The notes beneath the pieces are model-generated. The model did no database searches, was not told the origin of the DNA, and worked only from the letters and a program-made list of their open reading frames with translations. Of a DNA stretch of 58,225 bases, positions 16,258 through 25,792 are shown piece after piece (the stretch's first letter is position 1; every line of letters begins with the position of its first letter). Position numbers and translations under genes: made by a program. The stretch spans positions 1 through 58,225 of the forward strand of contig JACRII010000167.1 of NCBI GenBank assembly GCA_016235875.1, written 5' to 3'. Origin of the DNA: Planctomycetota bacterium (GTDB lineage: Bacteria > Planctomycetota > Brocadiia > Brocadiales > Brocadiaceae).

Positions 16258-17064
16258 ATGAATAAATGCATATTTACTATCGCAGTTAATACTCTGAAAG
16301 AGGTTACGCGACAGGCGATATTTTATTGTATTGTCTTTGGAGGTATATTGCTGATGCTCTGCTCCTTTTCTTTTACCCTGTTTGCCTTCGGTGAAGAGGC
16401 GAAGATGATAAGGGAAATGGGAATATCGACCATTACCATTTGCTGCCTCTGTTTAGTATCGCTGAGTGCGGCAAATGCTATATCCGGGGAAATAGAGAAA
16501 GGTACCATCATGACGTTATTGTCTAAACCCGTAAGTAAGAAATCCATTCTTTTAGGTAAGTTTTTTGGAATACTGGGGGTTGTTTTCCTGGCATTTATAG
16601 TAATGGGTATTTTTATGACCGTTTCCTTGTGTGTAAAAGATTCTCTGGACTATCATATAAGCTTATCGGCCTCATTTGCAAAGGTTGGTTGTGCAACCCT
16701 TTTCCAACTGATATTTTCATTTTTGCAAGTCGCCATAATGTGTACGATTGCAATTGCTGGTTCTATTTATTTGCCTCTGGTATCCAATCTTAGTTGCTGT
16801 ATGTTTATCTATATTATCGGGAATCTGATGCATTTTTTCCTATATCTATTTCAAGGAAATGAAGGTGGTTTTCCATGGTATGTGACGGTTTTTTATGTAT
16901 TCTTTCCCAATATGGAGGGTTTCAGTATCATGGGCATGGGAAATTGGTCTGGAAAGCCGTTTGGTGTGGGTTACATGGTATCGCTGGCTTTGTATGCTAT
17001 TTTATATATTACATTTGTCACAACATTGGCTTGTGAGTTTTTTGATAAAAAAGAATGCACTTAA
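16258..17064 (+). CDS. ABC-2 type transporter permease subunit
   Basis: Integral membrane permease of about 268 residues with six or so hydrophobic segments. NAISGEIEKGTIMTLLSKPVSKKSILLGKF is the hallmark of ABC-2 permeases of the NosY/GldF kind. ATG 16258 gives a family-like N-terminus (NTLKEVTRQAIFY). The frame can be extended to 16144 only through the parS site, which is unlikely to be coding. No ATPase gene is beside it, so its partner must be elsewhere. Substrate unknown. The next gene, a phosphoesterase, starts 35 bases downstream and is probably co-transcribed. Confidence 0.85.
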   Translation: MNKCIFTIAVNTLKEVTRQAIFYCIVFGGILLMLCSFSFTLFAFGEEAKMIREMGISTITICCLCLVSLSAANAISGEIEKGTIMTLLSKPVSKKSILLGKFFGILGVVFLAFIVMGIFMTVSLCVKDSLDYHISLSASFAKVGCATLFQLIFSFLQVAIMCTIAIAGSIYLPLVSNLSCCMFIYIIGNLMHFFLYLFQGNEGGFPWYVTVFYVFFPNMEGFSIMGMGNWSGKPFGVGYMVSLALYAILYITFVTTLACEFFDKKECT

Positions 17065-17099
17065 ACAGCCGTATATATTGTATTTGAAAGGACTTACGA

Positions 17100-17816
17100 T
17101 TGAAATATGGTGTGATAGGAGATATTCATAGTAATTATGATGCATTAACGGCTGTTGTTGATGAGTTACGGCGGGAACACGTTGACAAAATGTTATGTGT
17201 CGGAGATATCGTTGGATATGCCGCCGAACCGTCAAAGTGTATTGATTTGGTACGTGAATTAAATTGCACCGTCGTAGCAGGAAACCATGACTATGCTGTA
17301 GTAGGAAAATTTCCTGTGAACTATTTTCATGCTGATGCGCGAGATGCCGTCGTATGGACGGCGCGGCAACTCTCGAATGAATATTTAGATTTCTTAAAAA
17401 ACATGACGTTGGTTGAAGAGTCGGATGATATCACTCTTGTGCATGGGTCATTGAATCATCCCGAATTTTTTGACTATATTAGAACTGCGGTTGATGCGCA
17501 ACTGAGCTTTGATTTGTTGAAAACACCTATTTGTTTTTATGGTCATACGCATATTCCATTAGCGATTTATTTGAAAGAAGGGACTATCCATATAGATAGA
17601 GGGCACGTTTTTGATTTAAAAAAAGCAGACAAAGTACTCATAAATGTTGGCAGTGTAGGGCAATCCAGGGATTGGGACCTTAGGTCTTCTTGCGCTATTT
17701 ACGATACGGACAATATGACGGTGGAGATTAGGCGTATTAAATATAATATCAACAGCGCTGTAGAAAAGATTTATTCAGCCGGTTTACCCGCAGTAAATGC
17801 TTTACGATTAATGTAG
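17100..17816 (+). CDS. Metallophosphoesterase, YfcE/MJ0936-like
   Basis: Calcineurin-like metal-dependent phosphoesterase, 238 residues. The metal-binding motifs appear in order: GDIHSN (residues 7-12), GDIVGY with the family extension GYAAEPSKC, AGNHDYAV, VHGS and GHTHIP. This layout is common among small bacterial phosphodiesterases of unknown substrate. It begins with TTG at 17100, with AAAGGA about eight bases upstream; no better start exists because the first motif follows at once. Probably cytosolic. Confidence 0.9.
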   Translation: MKYGVIGDIHSNYDALTAVVDELRREHVDKMLCVGDIVGYAAEPSKCIDLVRELNCTVVAGNHDYAVVGKFPVNYFHADARDAVVWTARQLSNEYLDFLKNMTLVEESDDITLVHGSLNHPEFFDYIRTAVDAQLSFDLLKTPICFYGHTHIPLAIYLKEGTIHIDRGHVFDLKKADKVLINVGSVGQSRDWDLRSSCAIYDTDNMTVEIRRIKYNINSAVEKIYSAGLPAVNALRLM

Positions 17817-17876
17817 AATACTAAAGTCACTTCGGAGAATGTGAGATTGTATTATACTGACGTAGCGCAAATTTAT

Positions 17877-19457
17877 TTACAGATGTACCAAATAAGCCGC
17901 ATCTATATGATCTAATTTCTCAATCTGCCGTAGGCATTCCTGGGGTATCGCCGCATCAACATTTACAATCGTGATAGCGTTGCCTCCGCTTTCTTTCCTG
18001 CCAAACGTCATGTGGGCAATGTTTATTTTTTTATTACCCAAAACGCACCCGATATTCCCAATTAAACCTGGTTTATCCTTACCGAAAAGGATAAGCATGT
18101 GTTCGTCTAGCGCAGCCTCTACTCCATAACCGTTGATATCGACTATCCTCGGCTCATTTTTCCCAAAGACTGTTCCTGAAACTGTGGTTTCACCTTCCGG
18201 GGTGTTTATTTTGACGGTAACGAGGCTCGTAAAATCACAAACACCCGTGGTGGTGGTGACATTAATTTTGATACCACGTTCTGCCATAAAATGGGGTGCG
18301 CTAACTAAATTAACACCCTCTTCAAGGGCAGGCTTGAGCAATCCTACCATGAGACTATCGGTAACGAGGCTAATATTCTTCCTGGTGATTTCGCCCGTAT
18401 AAATAATATCTACATTTTGTAAGCCCCCCTTTGTGATCTGCATGAGGAGCGATCCCATCTTTTCTGCCAGTGTTATATAGGGTTTCAGGATATTGTATTC
18501 TTCCTGATTATATGGAGGCAGGTTTACTGCATTTCTGAAACCTTTTCCCGTGAGTGCATCGGCCATTTGCTCAGCTGCTTCCACGGCAACAGCAAATTGC
18601 GCCTCTTCGGTAGAAGCGCCTAAGTGAGGTGTTACTATTACCTGTTCTAATTCGAGGAGTTTATTGCCAACAGGCGGTTCTACATCAAATACGTCTATTG
18701 CGGCGCCAGCAGCTTGACCGTTTTTAATGGCGTTGTACAGGTCTTCTTCGGAGATGATTCCGCCTCTAGCGCAATTGATAATACGAGCGCCCTTTTTCAT
18801 AATTGCAAATTCCTTCTGAGTAATAAGGTTTTTTGTCTCACTATTAAAAGGGACGTGAATCGTAATATAATCTGCCTGTGAGAGTAGTTCTTTCAGATTC
18901 TTTACGACATGGATGCTGTATTGTAATGTTATTTCCGGAGAGATAAAGGGGTCATACCCGATTACCTTCATCTCTAAGGCCACGGCGCGTTTTGCAACTT
19001 GTCTTCCAACCCGCCCCAATCCAATTATCCCGAGGGTTTTCCCGGAGATTTGGATACCGGTAAATTTCTTTCTTTCCCATTTTCCTGCTTTCGTCGAGGC
19101 ACAGGCTTGGGGGACAAATCGCGAGAGAGAAAAGAGCATCGCCACGGTATGTTCAGCAGTCGAAGTAATGTTGCCTTCCGGGGTATTCATGACCACGATG
19201 CCTTTTTTTGTAGCGGCCGGGACGTCTACGTTGTCGACTCCAACGCCCGCACGGCAAACGGCCTTTAGCCTTTCTGCTTTTTCCAACAGCGGGGCTGTAA
19301 TCTTTGTGCCGCTGCGTAAGATAATTCCCTCGCAATCGTTGATTATATTTTTTAACTCGTCTGCTTTTATACCGGGTTTTTTTAATACTTTGAGTCCGGC
19401 TTTTTCCAGTATTTCAATGCATATATCTGGAAGTTCATCAGCAATTAAAACCTGCAT
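17877..19457 (-). CDS. serA: D-3-phosphoglycerate dehydrogenase
   Basis: First step of serine synthesis, oxidising 3-phosphoglycerate with NAD. The 526-residue length is the long form with an intervening domain and a C-terminal ACT domain. Motifs are the substrate-binding RSGTKITA, AVCRAGVGVDNVD, the NAD-binding LGIIGLGRVGRQVA, CARGGIISEEDL and TPHLGASTEEAQ with the catalytic His. The ACT part contains GKDKPGLIGNIGCVLGNKKINIAHMTFGR. ATG 19457 is preferred since GGAAGGA stands just upstream; the frame opens 13 codons earlier. It is convergent with the phosphoesterase gene. Confidence 0.97.
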   Translation of the reverse strand: MQVLIADELPDICIEILEKAGLKVLKKPGIKADELKNIINDCEGIILRSGTKITAPLLEKAERLKAVCRAGVGVDNVDVPAATKKGIVVMNTPEGNITSTAEHTVAMLFSLSRFVPQACASTKAGKWERKKFTGIQISGKTLGIIGLGRVGRQVAKRAVALEMKVIGYDPFISPEITLQYSIHVVKNLKELLSQADYITIHVPFNSETKNLITQKEFAIMKKGARIINCARGGIISEEDLYNAIKNGQAAGAAIDVFDVEPPVGNKLLELEQVIVTPHLGASTEEAQFAVAVEAAEQMADALTGKGFRNAVNLPPYNQEEYNILKPYITLAEKMGSLLMQITKGGLQNVDIIYTGEITRKNISLVTDSLMVGLLKPALEEGVNLVSAPHFMAERGIKINVTTTTGVCDFTSLVTVKINTPEGETTVSGTVFGKNEPRIVDINGYGVEAALDEHMLILFGKDKPGLIGNIGCVLGNKKINIAHMTFGRKESGGNAITIVNVDAAIPQECLRQIEKLDHIDAAYLVHL

Positions 19458-19736
19458 GTCATCCTTCCTTGAATAAGAATTGTCTTCTAAAAACAAAACT
19501 ACATAGAATAATTACAAAATAATCATTCTCAATGATAAGCAAAACAAACCAGAGTTCTATTAGTTAAGCTCGTAAAGTGAAACTTAAACAAACATGTTAA
19601 CAATTTTATATTTTAAAATCAATTTTAAACTAAGTGTCTTTGCTATACGGATAAATATTTGAGATGTGAAGATTTTTTTGTTAGACTACTTATCGTCTTC
19701 TTAAAAACTACATATTTTTAGAATGGAGTATTATCA

Positions 19737-20837
19737 ATGAAAGGTATGCTTCCTGTATTCATAATAAGCGTATTTTTATTCTTCGTCCTGTTAGGCGTAA
19801 AGAATGTGGATGCCGAGGAAAAAGGCGGATCACAGGACGTCTTGAAGGAGTTGGATGATTTCCAAAGATCCCTTTCGAACTGGATGAAGAATTTGGATAC
19901 AATGGGTTCACAGTTTACAATACTTCAAAAAAATGTAAGTGAGAGTTTAGCTCCTTTAAAAGAGTTTGATAAGGTAGTAAAAGGTATTGAGGAGAAGTTA
20001 AATAGTAGTCTGTCGAAGATGGAGTCGCTTGAGAAAACTGCGTCTATTGCCGAGGTCAAGGGAATGCTGGATTCCTTTGGCAAGACCTTTGACGTTTTAA
20101 AAAAGTTATTGTCAGATACTGCGAAACGGGTTGAGGATCAGGAAATAAAAACTTCGGTGCTCGAGAAAAGATATCAAGAGGCGCAACGACCGTTAGAACC
20201 GATTAAGAAGGCTATCGAAGATTTAAATAGGTTGGTGACGGATAAATTGGGTGAGCAGGAGAAAAAAATTACTTCTCTTGAAGACAGCATAAAAACACGC
20301 GTAGCTTCTTTAGATAGTACGATGAAAACCTTTGAAGGGCAAACGAAGGCCTTTTCAGATCTGGAAATGCGGATGAAAAAAATAGAAAAAGCAGGCGGCG
20401 TGAGCCCTGGTACAGCAACAGCCGAGGCTCCTCCTGTCGCGCAAGTGCAGGCGGCAATGGGAACCGAAACAGTAAAGGCTGCCGAGGGAACAGAAACAGC
20501 ATCTGTAGCAGAAGTCGCAAAGGAACATATCCCTACGCCTGAAGAAGAGGGTTTTAAAGAGATGGAGGATGGTTTTTATATACGAAATGTTAATCTCTTT
20601 CCCTTTGGATCTTCTTCACAGATAAAAGGAGAGATAAAGAATTTCTCGGATAGAGACAGGAGTATTGCTACTTTTACAATCAAGATATATAATGCGGCTG
20701 ATATGGTTTTGTTTACGCAGGATTTTTCTATCAAGACTTTCAAGAAAGGGGATATCAGGGCGTTCAGCGAAATTATATCAGGATACACCCCCCTTGATAT
20801 TGCAAAGTATGAGATTATGCCGAAGAGGAGATATTAA
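19737..20837 (+). CDS. Exported coiled-coil protein with C-terminal beta domain
   Basis: Not recognised by name. 366 residues with a clear signal peptide (MKGMLPVFIISVFLFFVLLG, cleaved near VDA-EE). A long heptad-rich coiled coil (about 30-220) is followed by a low-complexity Ala/Pro/Glu linker (about 222-270). The C-terminal domain of about 95 residues, with QIKGEIKNFSDRDRSIATFTIKIYNAADMVL, resembles FxLYD/DUF3426-type beta folds. Only 3 bases separate it from the FGE-like gene, so both are exported from one operon. A scaffold or stalk role is inference. GGAG nine bases upstream supports the ATG. Confidence 0.75.
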   Translation: MKGMLPVFIISVFLFFVLLGVKNVDAEEKGGSQDVLKELDDFQRSLSNWMKNLDTMGSQFTILQKNVSESLAPLKEFDKVVKGIEEKLNSSLSKMESLEKTASIAEVKGMLDSFGKTFDVLKKLLSDTAKRVEDQEIKTSVLEKRYQEAQRPLEPIKKAIEDLNRLVTDKLGEQEKKITSLEDSIKTRVASLDSTMKTFEGQTKAFSDLEMRMKKIEKAGGVSPGTATAEAPPVAQVQAAMGTETVKAAEGTETASVAEVAKEHIPTPEEEGFKEMEDGFYIRNVNLFPFGSSSQIKGEIKNFSDRDRSIATFTIKIYNAADMVLFTQDFSIKTFKKGDIRAFSEIISGYTPLDIAKYEIMPKRRY

Positions 20838-20840
20838 AAT

Positions 20841-21677
20841 TTGAGTAAATACAAAAGATTCATAATGTTGCTTATCGTATATTTTCTGGGCGCTTGTTTG
20901 GCGGGAAAATTGTCAGCCGAAGAAAAGCGTCCAACATCAAAAGAGTCGCCTGCTGCCGTAAGGAAGTATCCCGATATGGTTTTAATACCCGCCGGTGAAT
21001 TTACGATGGGTGATAATACACGCTATAATTGGACGTTTATGCTGGCGTATAATATCTACGACGGGCCTGAGCACGTTGTTTATTTGGATGCCTATTATAT
21101 TGATAAATATGAAGTGACGAATGAACAGTATAAAAAATTTGTAGATGAAACGGGTTATCGTATACCACGTTGTTGGAATGATGCCAGGTTTAATCGTCCC
21201 AATCAGCCTGTCGTTGGTGTTACGTGGGATGATGCCGCTGCGTATGCAACATGGGCAGGGAAGCGATTGCCTACAGAAGCTGAATGGGAAAAAGCCGCGC
21301 GAGGTACGGACAGGCGTTTATGGCCATGGGGAAATAAATTCGATAAAACCAAATGCACTGTGTGGGAATCACAAGAAGCAGGACTTAGAGAGACAACACC
21401 TGTCGGAAAGTATGAAAATGGTAAAAGTCCCTATGGATGCTATGACATGGCAGGAAATGTATGGGAATGGTGTACTGATTATTATGACCAGAACTACTAT
21501 CAGGTCTCTTCCTCAAAAAATCCTCAAGGTCCAGAAACTGGGCAGCAGAGGGTTATTCGAGGAGGAGGCCTTCTTTACTTTGGACATTATGCGCGATGTG
21601 CTGCACGGTATCGGGTTCCGCCATATGCACAGAGTCCGCAAATCGGATTTCGCTGTGCAAAGACACCTGAAAAATAA
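20841..21677 (+). CDS. Exported formylglycine-generating-enzyme-like (SUMF1) protein
   Basis: 278 residues; TTG start and signal peptide (IMLLIVYFLGACLAGKLSAEE). The FGE/SUMF1 fold is clear: MVLIPAGEFTMGD, YYIDKYEVTNEQYKKFV, PVVGVTWDDAAAYATWAGKRLPTEAEWEKAARG, YDMAGNVWEWCTDYY, RVIRGGG and IGFRCAK. The class includes true sulfatase activators but also ergothioneine and NirV-like proteins of unknown role. Only one cysteine (ARCAARY) is near the usual catalytic pair, so sulfatase activation should not be assumed. No sulfatase gene is in the window. Confidence 0.85.
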   Translation: MSKYKRFIMLLIVYFLGACLAGKLSAEEKRPTSKESPAAVRKYPDMVLIPAGEFTMGDNTRYNWTFMLAYNIYDGPEHVVYLDAYYIDKYEVTNEQYKKFVDETGYRIPRCWNDARFNRPNQPVVGVTWDDAAAYATWAGKRLPTEAEWEKAARGTDRRLWPWGNKFDKTKCTVWESQEAGLRETTPVGKYENGKSPYGCYDMAGNVWEWCTDYYDQNYYQVSSSKNPQGPETGQQRVIRGGGLLYFGHYARCAARYRVPPYAQSPQIGFRCAKTPEK

Positions 21678-21685
21678 TCTACTCC

Positions 21686-22252
21686 TCAGGGTATTTTCTC
21701 AAAATTTACCCTTACCTGGTCGCCTTCTTTTACCAACGACTCCAAAAATAAGTTTACCTCAAGGGTCGGGTATTTCTCTATAAGCAGCGTCCTTGCCGTT
21801 CTTAAATCTGCACAAAGGGTTTCGTTTTCAGCTATTTCTGAACCGAAAGATACGGAACCTCCGTATGCGCCGCAGTCTTTGTGGGAAATAACGACGACTC
21901 GATTTATAAGATGAAGTTTTACAGAAAGGGCGAATTTGCTAAAAAGCAGTTCCCGTGTTTCTGGATTTACCAGATTGGAGATGCTGCCGGGTATGGAAAT
22001 ATGGTCGTAATTGTCTTTTAATCCCAACGTTTCGTTAATAAACTCCTGGTTTGCGATGGCAAAGCGGTAGTCAATGCAGGTGATTACCAGTGTATCGCAA
22101 TCAGACCGTGTAGTTTCAGGATTTATTGTCGTGGTTATTTGCTGGTTATTTACCAACAGGTCAGTCGAAGAGGAATTGTTATAAGTACAACCAGTTGGAA
22201 TAAGAAAAAACAGGGCAATAATAAAATAAATTGGTTTGAAATTTTTTTTCAT
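21686..22252 (-). CDS. Beta-carbonic-anhydrase-like lipoprotein
   Basis: 188 residues with a lipoprotein signal ending in FLIPTGC. The beta-carbonic anhydrase zinc site is visible: Cys-x-Asp-x-Arg in VITCIDYRF (Cys ligand plus Asp-Arg dyad) and His-x2-Cys in ISHKDCGAYGG. The ligands are intact, so CO2/bicarbonate conversion at the cell surface or in the periplasm-like space is plausible. It is convergent with the FGE-like gene, 8 bases away. A paralogue follows upstream on the same strand, so they form a tandem pair. It is shorter than classic beta-CAs, so another activity in this fold is possible. Confidence 0.75.
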   Translation of the reverse strand: MKKNFKPIYFIIALFFLIPTGCTYNNSSSTDLLVNNQQITTTINPETTRSDCDTLVITCIDYRFAIANQEFINETLGLKDNYDHISIPGSISNLVNPETRELLFSKFALSVKLHLINRVVVISHKDCGAYGGSVSFGSEIAENETLCADLRTARTLLIEKYPTLEVNLFLESLVKEGDQVRVNFEKIP

Positions 22253-22317
22253 GGAAGAGCTTTCAGATTATTGTATCGGTTAATTTTCTGTCACGATTTT
22301 TTGTAAGGTTTTTGATG

Positions 22318-22908
22318 TTATAAAATTTGTTTAAAGTTGTAGATTCGTTTATTATCATTGAAGAAAACCGTTCCGTAGTACAAATCTACCCTTAGATGTG
22401 GGAATTTTATTCCAAATAGCCTACGAGCCTTTTTTAAGTCCTTGCATATAGTTTTGTATTCAACCGCAAGTTCTGGAAAGCTTTTGGAGCCGCCATACCC
22501 AATTGTGCAATCTTGATGTGCAAGGATAACGACTCGTTTTACGTGGTGCAATCGGAGAGAAATACCGAACGTATTCAAAACAAGGTCTCTTGTTTTTGAA
22601 TCCAAAAGATTGCGTATAGAACCTGGAATAGATATATAGTCATACTTTCCTTTTAACCCCAATCTATCGTTTATAAATTCTTGAGTGGCTGTGGTAAACC
22701 GGAAATCAGTACAAGTTATTACTAGGGCATCACACCAGTGTTTTTTTTCATCAAAAAACTTTGAATACTTGACTTTTGGTGGTTGTTTATCATCCTCTAG
22801 TTCGTCTGATGCCAAGGAAGCCTTGATTGTAATAGTAAAGGTGGTAAAAAATAACAACGCAACTACGATAGTGTGTGATATGTTTAGAATTTTTCTGGCA
22901 TGTTTCAT
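22318..22908 (-). CDS. Exported beta-carbonic-anhydrase-like protein (paralogue)
   Basis: 196 residues with an N-terminal signal (ISHTIVVALLFFTTFTITIKASLA). The core is the same as its neighbour: VITCTDFRF carries the Cys and Asp-Arg pair, ILAHQDCTIGYGG the His-x2-Cys. Segments such as QEFIN-x-LGLK-x-YDYISIPGSI are shared with the downstream lipoprotein, showing a tandem duplication. This copy has a cleavable-type signal without a lipobox. Whether both are active enzymes is not decided by sequence, but all metal ligands are kept. Confidence 0.72.
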   Translation of the reverse strand: MKHARKILNISHTIVVALLFFTTFTITIKASLASDELEDDKQPPKVKYSKFFDEKKHWCDALVITCTDFRFTTATQEFINDRLGLKGKYDYISIPGSIRNLLDSKTRDLVLNTFGISLRLHHVKRVVILAHQDCTIGYGGSKSFPELAVEYKTICKDLKKARRLFGIKFPHLRVDLYYGTVFFNDNKRIYNFKQIL

Positions 22909-23123
22909 AAATGTTGATTCGACAGATAAAGTTTAAGTGAATAAATAAGTCAAACTAATTTACGAATACCGAGCAAATTTTATTCCACAAAAGGTGGTTA
23001 AGTCTAAGTGCTTAATTCTCGGTAAGATAATTTAAATAATGGATTTTTGTGAACTGGTAAATGGAGAAATAATGGCGTAAAAGAACCGTTTTTGTGTTTA
23101 CAAAAACAACAGGTGTATAACAG

Positions 23124-24299
23124 TTATTTTGGTTTTGTAGTGTCCGTGCCTTTTGGTTGGTTTAGCATTTCTTGGATTTGCTTAAATGTTTTTGTGTCAA
23201 CACGAAGCTTTCCTTTTGTATCAGAAACACCGAGTCGCGTGGCCATATCATCAATATCGAGTAAATTTAAATCAAGGCTTGAGATGCTTACATCGGCAAG
23301 ATTTATGTTGCGTGCAGCTTCCATAGCAACAATAATGTCGCCTCCCATACCTGCAAGCGCTTCTCTTCGGAGTCTCTCTCCTTCCGCTTGTGAATATTTA
23401 ATTAAAAGGGTACCATCTGCTTTACGCTGTTGTTTGTAAAGATCGCCTTCTGCTTTCTTCTGTACCAAATATTTATCGGCCTCTGCAAGAATCTCCGTAA
23501 TTCTTTTTGAAGTTTCAGCATCGAGTACGGTAAGTGATCTTTCTTTGTCGCCGGTAATTTTTTGAGCTATGGCTTCTGTGTCGGCGTCTATAGTTTGAGT
23601 AATACCTCTTTGTTCGGCAGCGAGCGTCTTTGACTTATTTAAAACATTATCAAGTTCCGCTAATTTAATATTTTTAATTTTTCTTTCAAGTTGTGGGTCA
23701 AATCTCATTTCTAGAATAAGCACATCAATAACATCGACATGACGAGGAACAAGTCTCTCGGTAAGCAGTATTTTACACTCTGTAGCCCTCTTTCGCTTTT
23801 CTTCCGGGTTATACAAGTCTCGTTCCACCATCCTACCAAGGACACTTCTGGCAATATCGCGTGTTTCATTTTCAACAATAACTTTATACCGCTCACCCAC
23901 ACCAACATTCTGTCGTAACTTCCACGCCTCATCCTTCTTAATTTGGTATTTTACTACCATATCTACAGAGACATCATAGTCGTCCGCTGTTCTCAAAGCC
24001 GCTTCCTTTCGCTCATCATGTCCCATATGTGATGGTTCTTTTGCGAGTTCTAGGGTCTGGACGGTGCCGTCATAAAGATCCCATTGATCGATGCCGGAAA
24101 TTGCCCTGTGCCAGCCGGGACCGTAATCCTTATGTACAATACCCCTAGTTACGCCCCAAATACGTGTCCTTACACCTACTTGATCAACGCCAACCTTAAT
24201 TACGAAGAATTTTATACCAACAATAAATAGAGCAATAAAAAAGAAAATTCCGATAGGAATGATGTATTTGGTTGTAAGTTTTCCTATGTGCATTTTCAC
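23124..24299 (-). CDS. SPFH/Band 7 membrane protein
   Basis: 391 residues with one N-terminal transmembrane helix (about 11-33). A Band 7 domain follows (VKVGVDQVGVRTRIWGVTRG... KYQIKKDEAWKLRQNVG), then a long charged coiled coil (about 215-330). SPFH proteins build ring or cage assemblies in membranes and organise proteases or lipid domains. It is the second gene of a tandem pair, 37 bases after its paralogue, reminiscent of HflK-HflC, though the match to either is not close. GAGGTGA upstream supports the start. Operon partners beyond the pair are not seen. Confidence 0.85.
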   Translation of the reverse strand: MKMHIGKLTTKYIIPIGIFFFIALFIVGIKFFVIKVGVDQVGVRTRIWGVTRGIVHKDYGPGWHRAISGIDQWDLYDGTVQTLELAKEPSHMGHDERKEAALRTADDYDVSVDMVVKYQIKKDEAWKLRQNVGVGERYKVIVENETRDIARSVLGRMVERDLYNPEEKRKRATECKILLTERLVPRHVDVIDVLILEMRFDPQLERKIKNIKLAELDNVLNKSKTLAAEQRGITQTIDADTEAIAQKITGDKERSLTVLDAETSKRITEILAEADKYLVQKKAEGDLYKQQRKADGTLLIKYSQAEGERLRREALAGMGGDIIVAMEAARNINLADVSISSLDLNLLDIDDMATRLGVSDTKGKLRVDTKTFKQIQEMLNQPKGTDTTKPK

Positions 24300-24336
24300 C
24301 TCTTCTTTAATGTATAAAGCATATTTTTCGGGATTA

Positions 24337-25521
24337 TTATGGTGATTTATCAGGTCCCGGTTTTAATGGACTGACCAGTGCAGCATCAGGTGGTTCCGGG
24401 AACATGTAATCAATCTTTGGTGAATCTTCAATGTACTTGAACCTCTGGATGCTTTGAGGTGTTTCGATACCCTGTCTGACAATGGGTATGCTTCGGATAA
24501 TGGCCTGTTTTAAACGTTTGGCATATTCGAGTCTGACCATATTCCGTCCGCCATCTCCTTCCAACGCATCGCGTAATGCTTTAATGCCTCCTGCTTCAGC
24601 CTTTACTGTTGCAAGAACTGCTTCTGCCTCTTTTGCAAGTCTTTCATATTCAGCATCGGCTTCGTATCGTTTCTGGATCAAGTAGGCATCGGCATCTTGT
24701 TTTTTTGCCTCAGCGCTACCTCGTGCATCCATGATACGTTTATCACATTCACCTCTAAACCTTGCGACTTCTACCTCTAACTTTTTCGTTTCCTCAACGA
24801 CGACTTTTTTCTGATTTTCTCTGGCTGCCGAAGCCCTCGTTTTTTGCTCTTCGACTTCTTTGTCGGCTAACCTGCGTTCCTGTATCTTCTCGGCATATTC
24901 ACGATAATAACGATAATCAGAAAGGTTGATAGACGTAACATAAAAACCATGAAGTTCTAACATCTTATTGATTTCTTCTCGTGCTTTTTGTGCCTTTTGG
25001 TCACGCAGAGAGGCAACCGGGAATTCTCCCAACGTTAATTCTCCATAACAGTAATAACAAATGGTACGTGTATAATCGTATAACCATTTTTGTTTAAAGA
25101 TATCACCAACACCTGTATTCTGGATAACTTGGACTGCAAAATCAGGGTTTAATCTATATTGGATTTGCAAATCTAATACTACATCACCGCCATCTATGGA
25201 TTTCATGATAAGCGGAATTCCTTGTGGGTGCTTTTCATCTATCTCTGCTGCCGTCATTTTTAAGACTTGTTCACGTTTGTCTAATATATATATATCCTGA
25301 ATGAAAGGATAATAAAGGATGGCGCCAGCCCGATTGACTAACTTTATACCACCCGTGAGATTATTTACAACCACAGCCACTTCGTCAGCAGCTATTTCTT
25401 TCCAGCTTAATTCTCTACCGCCATATATTCCACCAGCGATTAGCGACAAGGTAATAACAGCTATGATGATTTTGCGATAAATATAAAAATGCCTGACGTT
25501 TGGTTTAAAATCTTTGTCCAT
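24337..25521 (-). CDS. SPFH/Band 7 membrane protein (paralogue, first of pair)
   Basis: 394 residues with an N-terminal transmembrane helix (about 14-34, IIIAVITLSLIAGGIYGG). The Band 7 domain is ADEVAVVVNNLTGGIKLVNRAGAILYYPFIQDIYILDKREQ and onward, and an Ala/Glu/Lys-rich coiled coil (about 210-310) follows. It is transcribed just before the other SPFH gene and likely forms a mixed assembly with it, as HflK and HflC do; that is inference. An 800-base AT-rich region with possible operator sequences lies upstream. Confidence 0.85.
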   Translation of the reverse strand: MDKDFKPNVRHFYIYRKIIIAVITLSLIAGGIYGGRELSWKEIAADEVAVVVNNLTGGIKLVNRAGAILYYPFIQDIYILDKREQVLKMTAAEIDEKHPQGIPLIMKSIDGGDVVLDLQIQYRLNPDFAVQVIQNTGVGDIFKQKWLYDYTRTICYYCYGELTLGEFPVASLRDQKAQKAREEINKMLELHGFYVTSINLSDYRYYREYAEKIQERRLADKEVEEQKTRASAARENQKKVVVEETKKLEVEVARFRGECDKRIMDARGSAEAKKQDADAYLIQKRYEADAEYERLAKEAEAVLATVKAEAGGIKALRDALEGDGGRNMVRLEYAKRLKQAIIRSIPIVRQGIETPQSIQRFKYIEDSPKIDYMFPEPPDAALVSPLKPGPDKSP

Positions 25522-25742
25522 ATAGTACCCTAGTTATTATTTTTACCAAATATATTAAGCATTGATGATAGATTTTAAGTTTTGAATTATAAAAACATGT
25601 TTCCCTAAGGTCAATAGAAAATTAAAAAACATGGTGTCTTTGGTTACATCAGTATTTATAAGTGTATTAGTAACAATAAATCTTCTTAAATTCATTATTG
25701 AGAATTTTTTATGCTATTTTTACTAGCTTAATTAAACCAAAG

Positions 25743-25792
25743 CATGATGCAACATGATGCAAATTGTAAAAAATATTTCACTTGTGAAATAT
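25743..25792. promoter_or_regulatory. Candidate operator: tandem 10-bp repeat plus 20-bp palindrome
   Basis: CATGATGCAA occurs twice in direct tandem (25743-25762), one helical turn apart. Ten bases later lies the palindrome ATATTTCAC-TT-GTGAAATAT (25773-25792). The arrangement looks like a transcription factor landing site between divergent genes; the factor is unknown. Confidence 0.4.

Noticed and set aside
20841-21677. Reading the SUMF1-like protein as a sulfatase-activating enzyme
   Set aside because: The fold fits, but the paired catalytic cysteines are not evident and no sulfatase gene is nearby.
23124-25521. Naming the SPFH pair hflK and hflC
   Set aside because: The tandem layout is similar but the sequences do not match either closely, and no FtsH or hfl neighbour is present.
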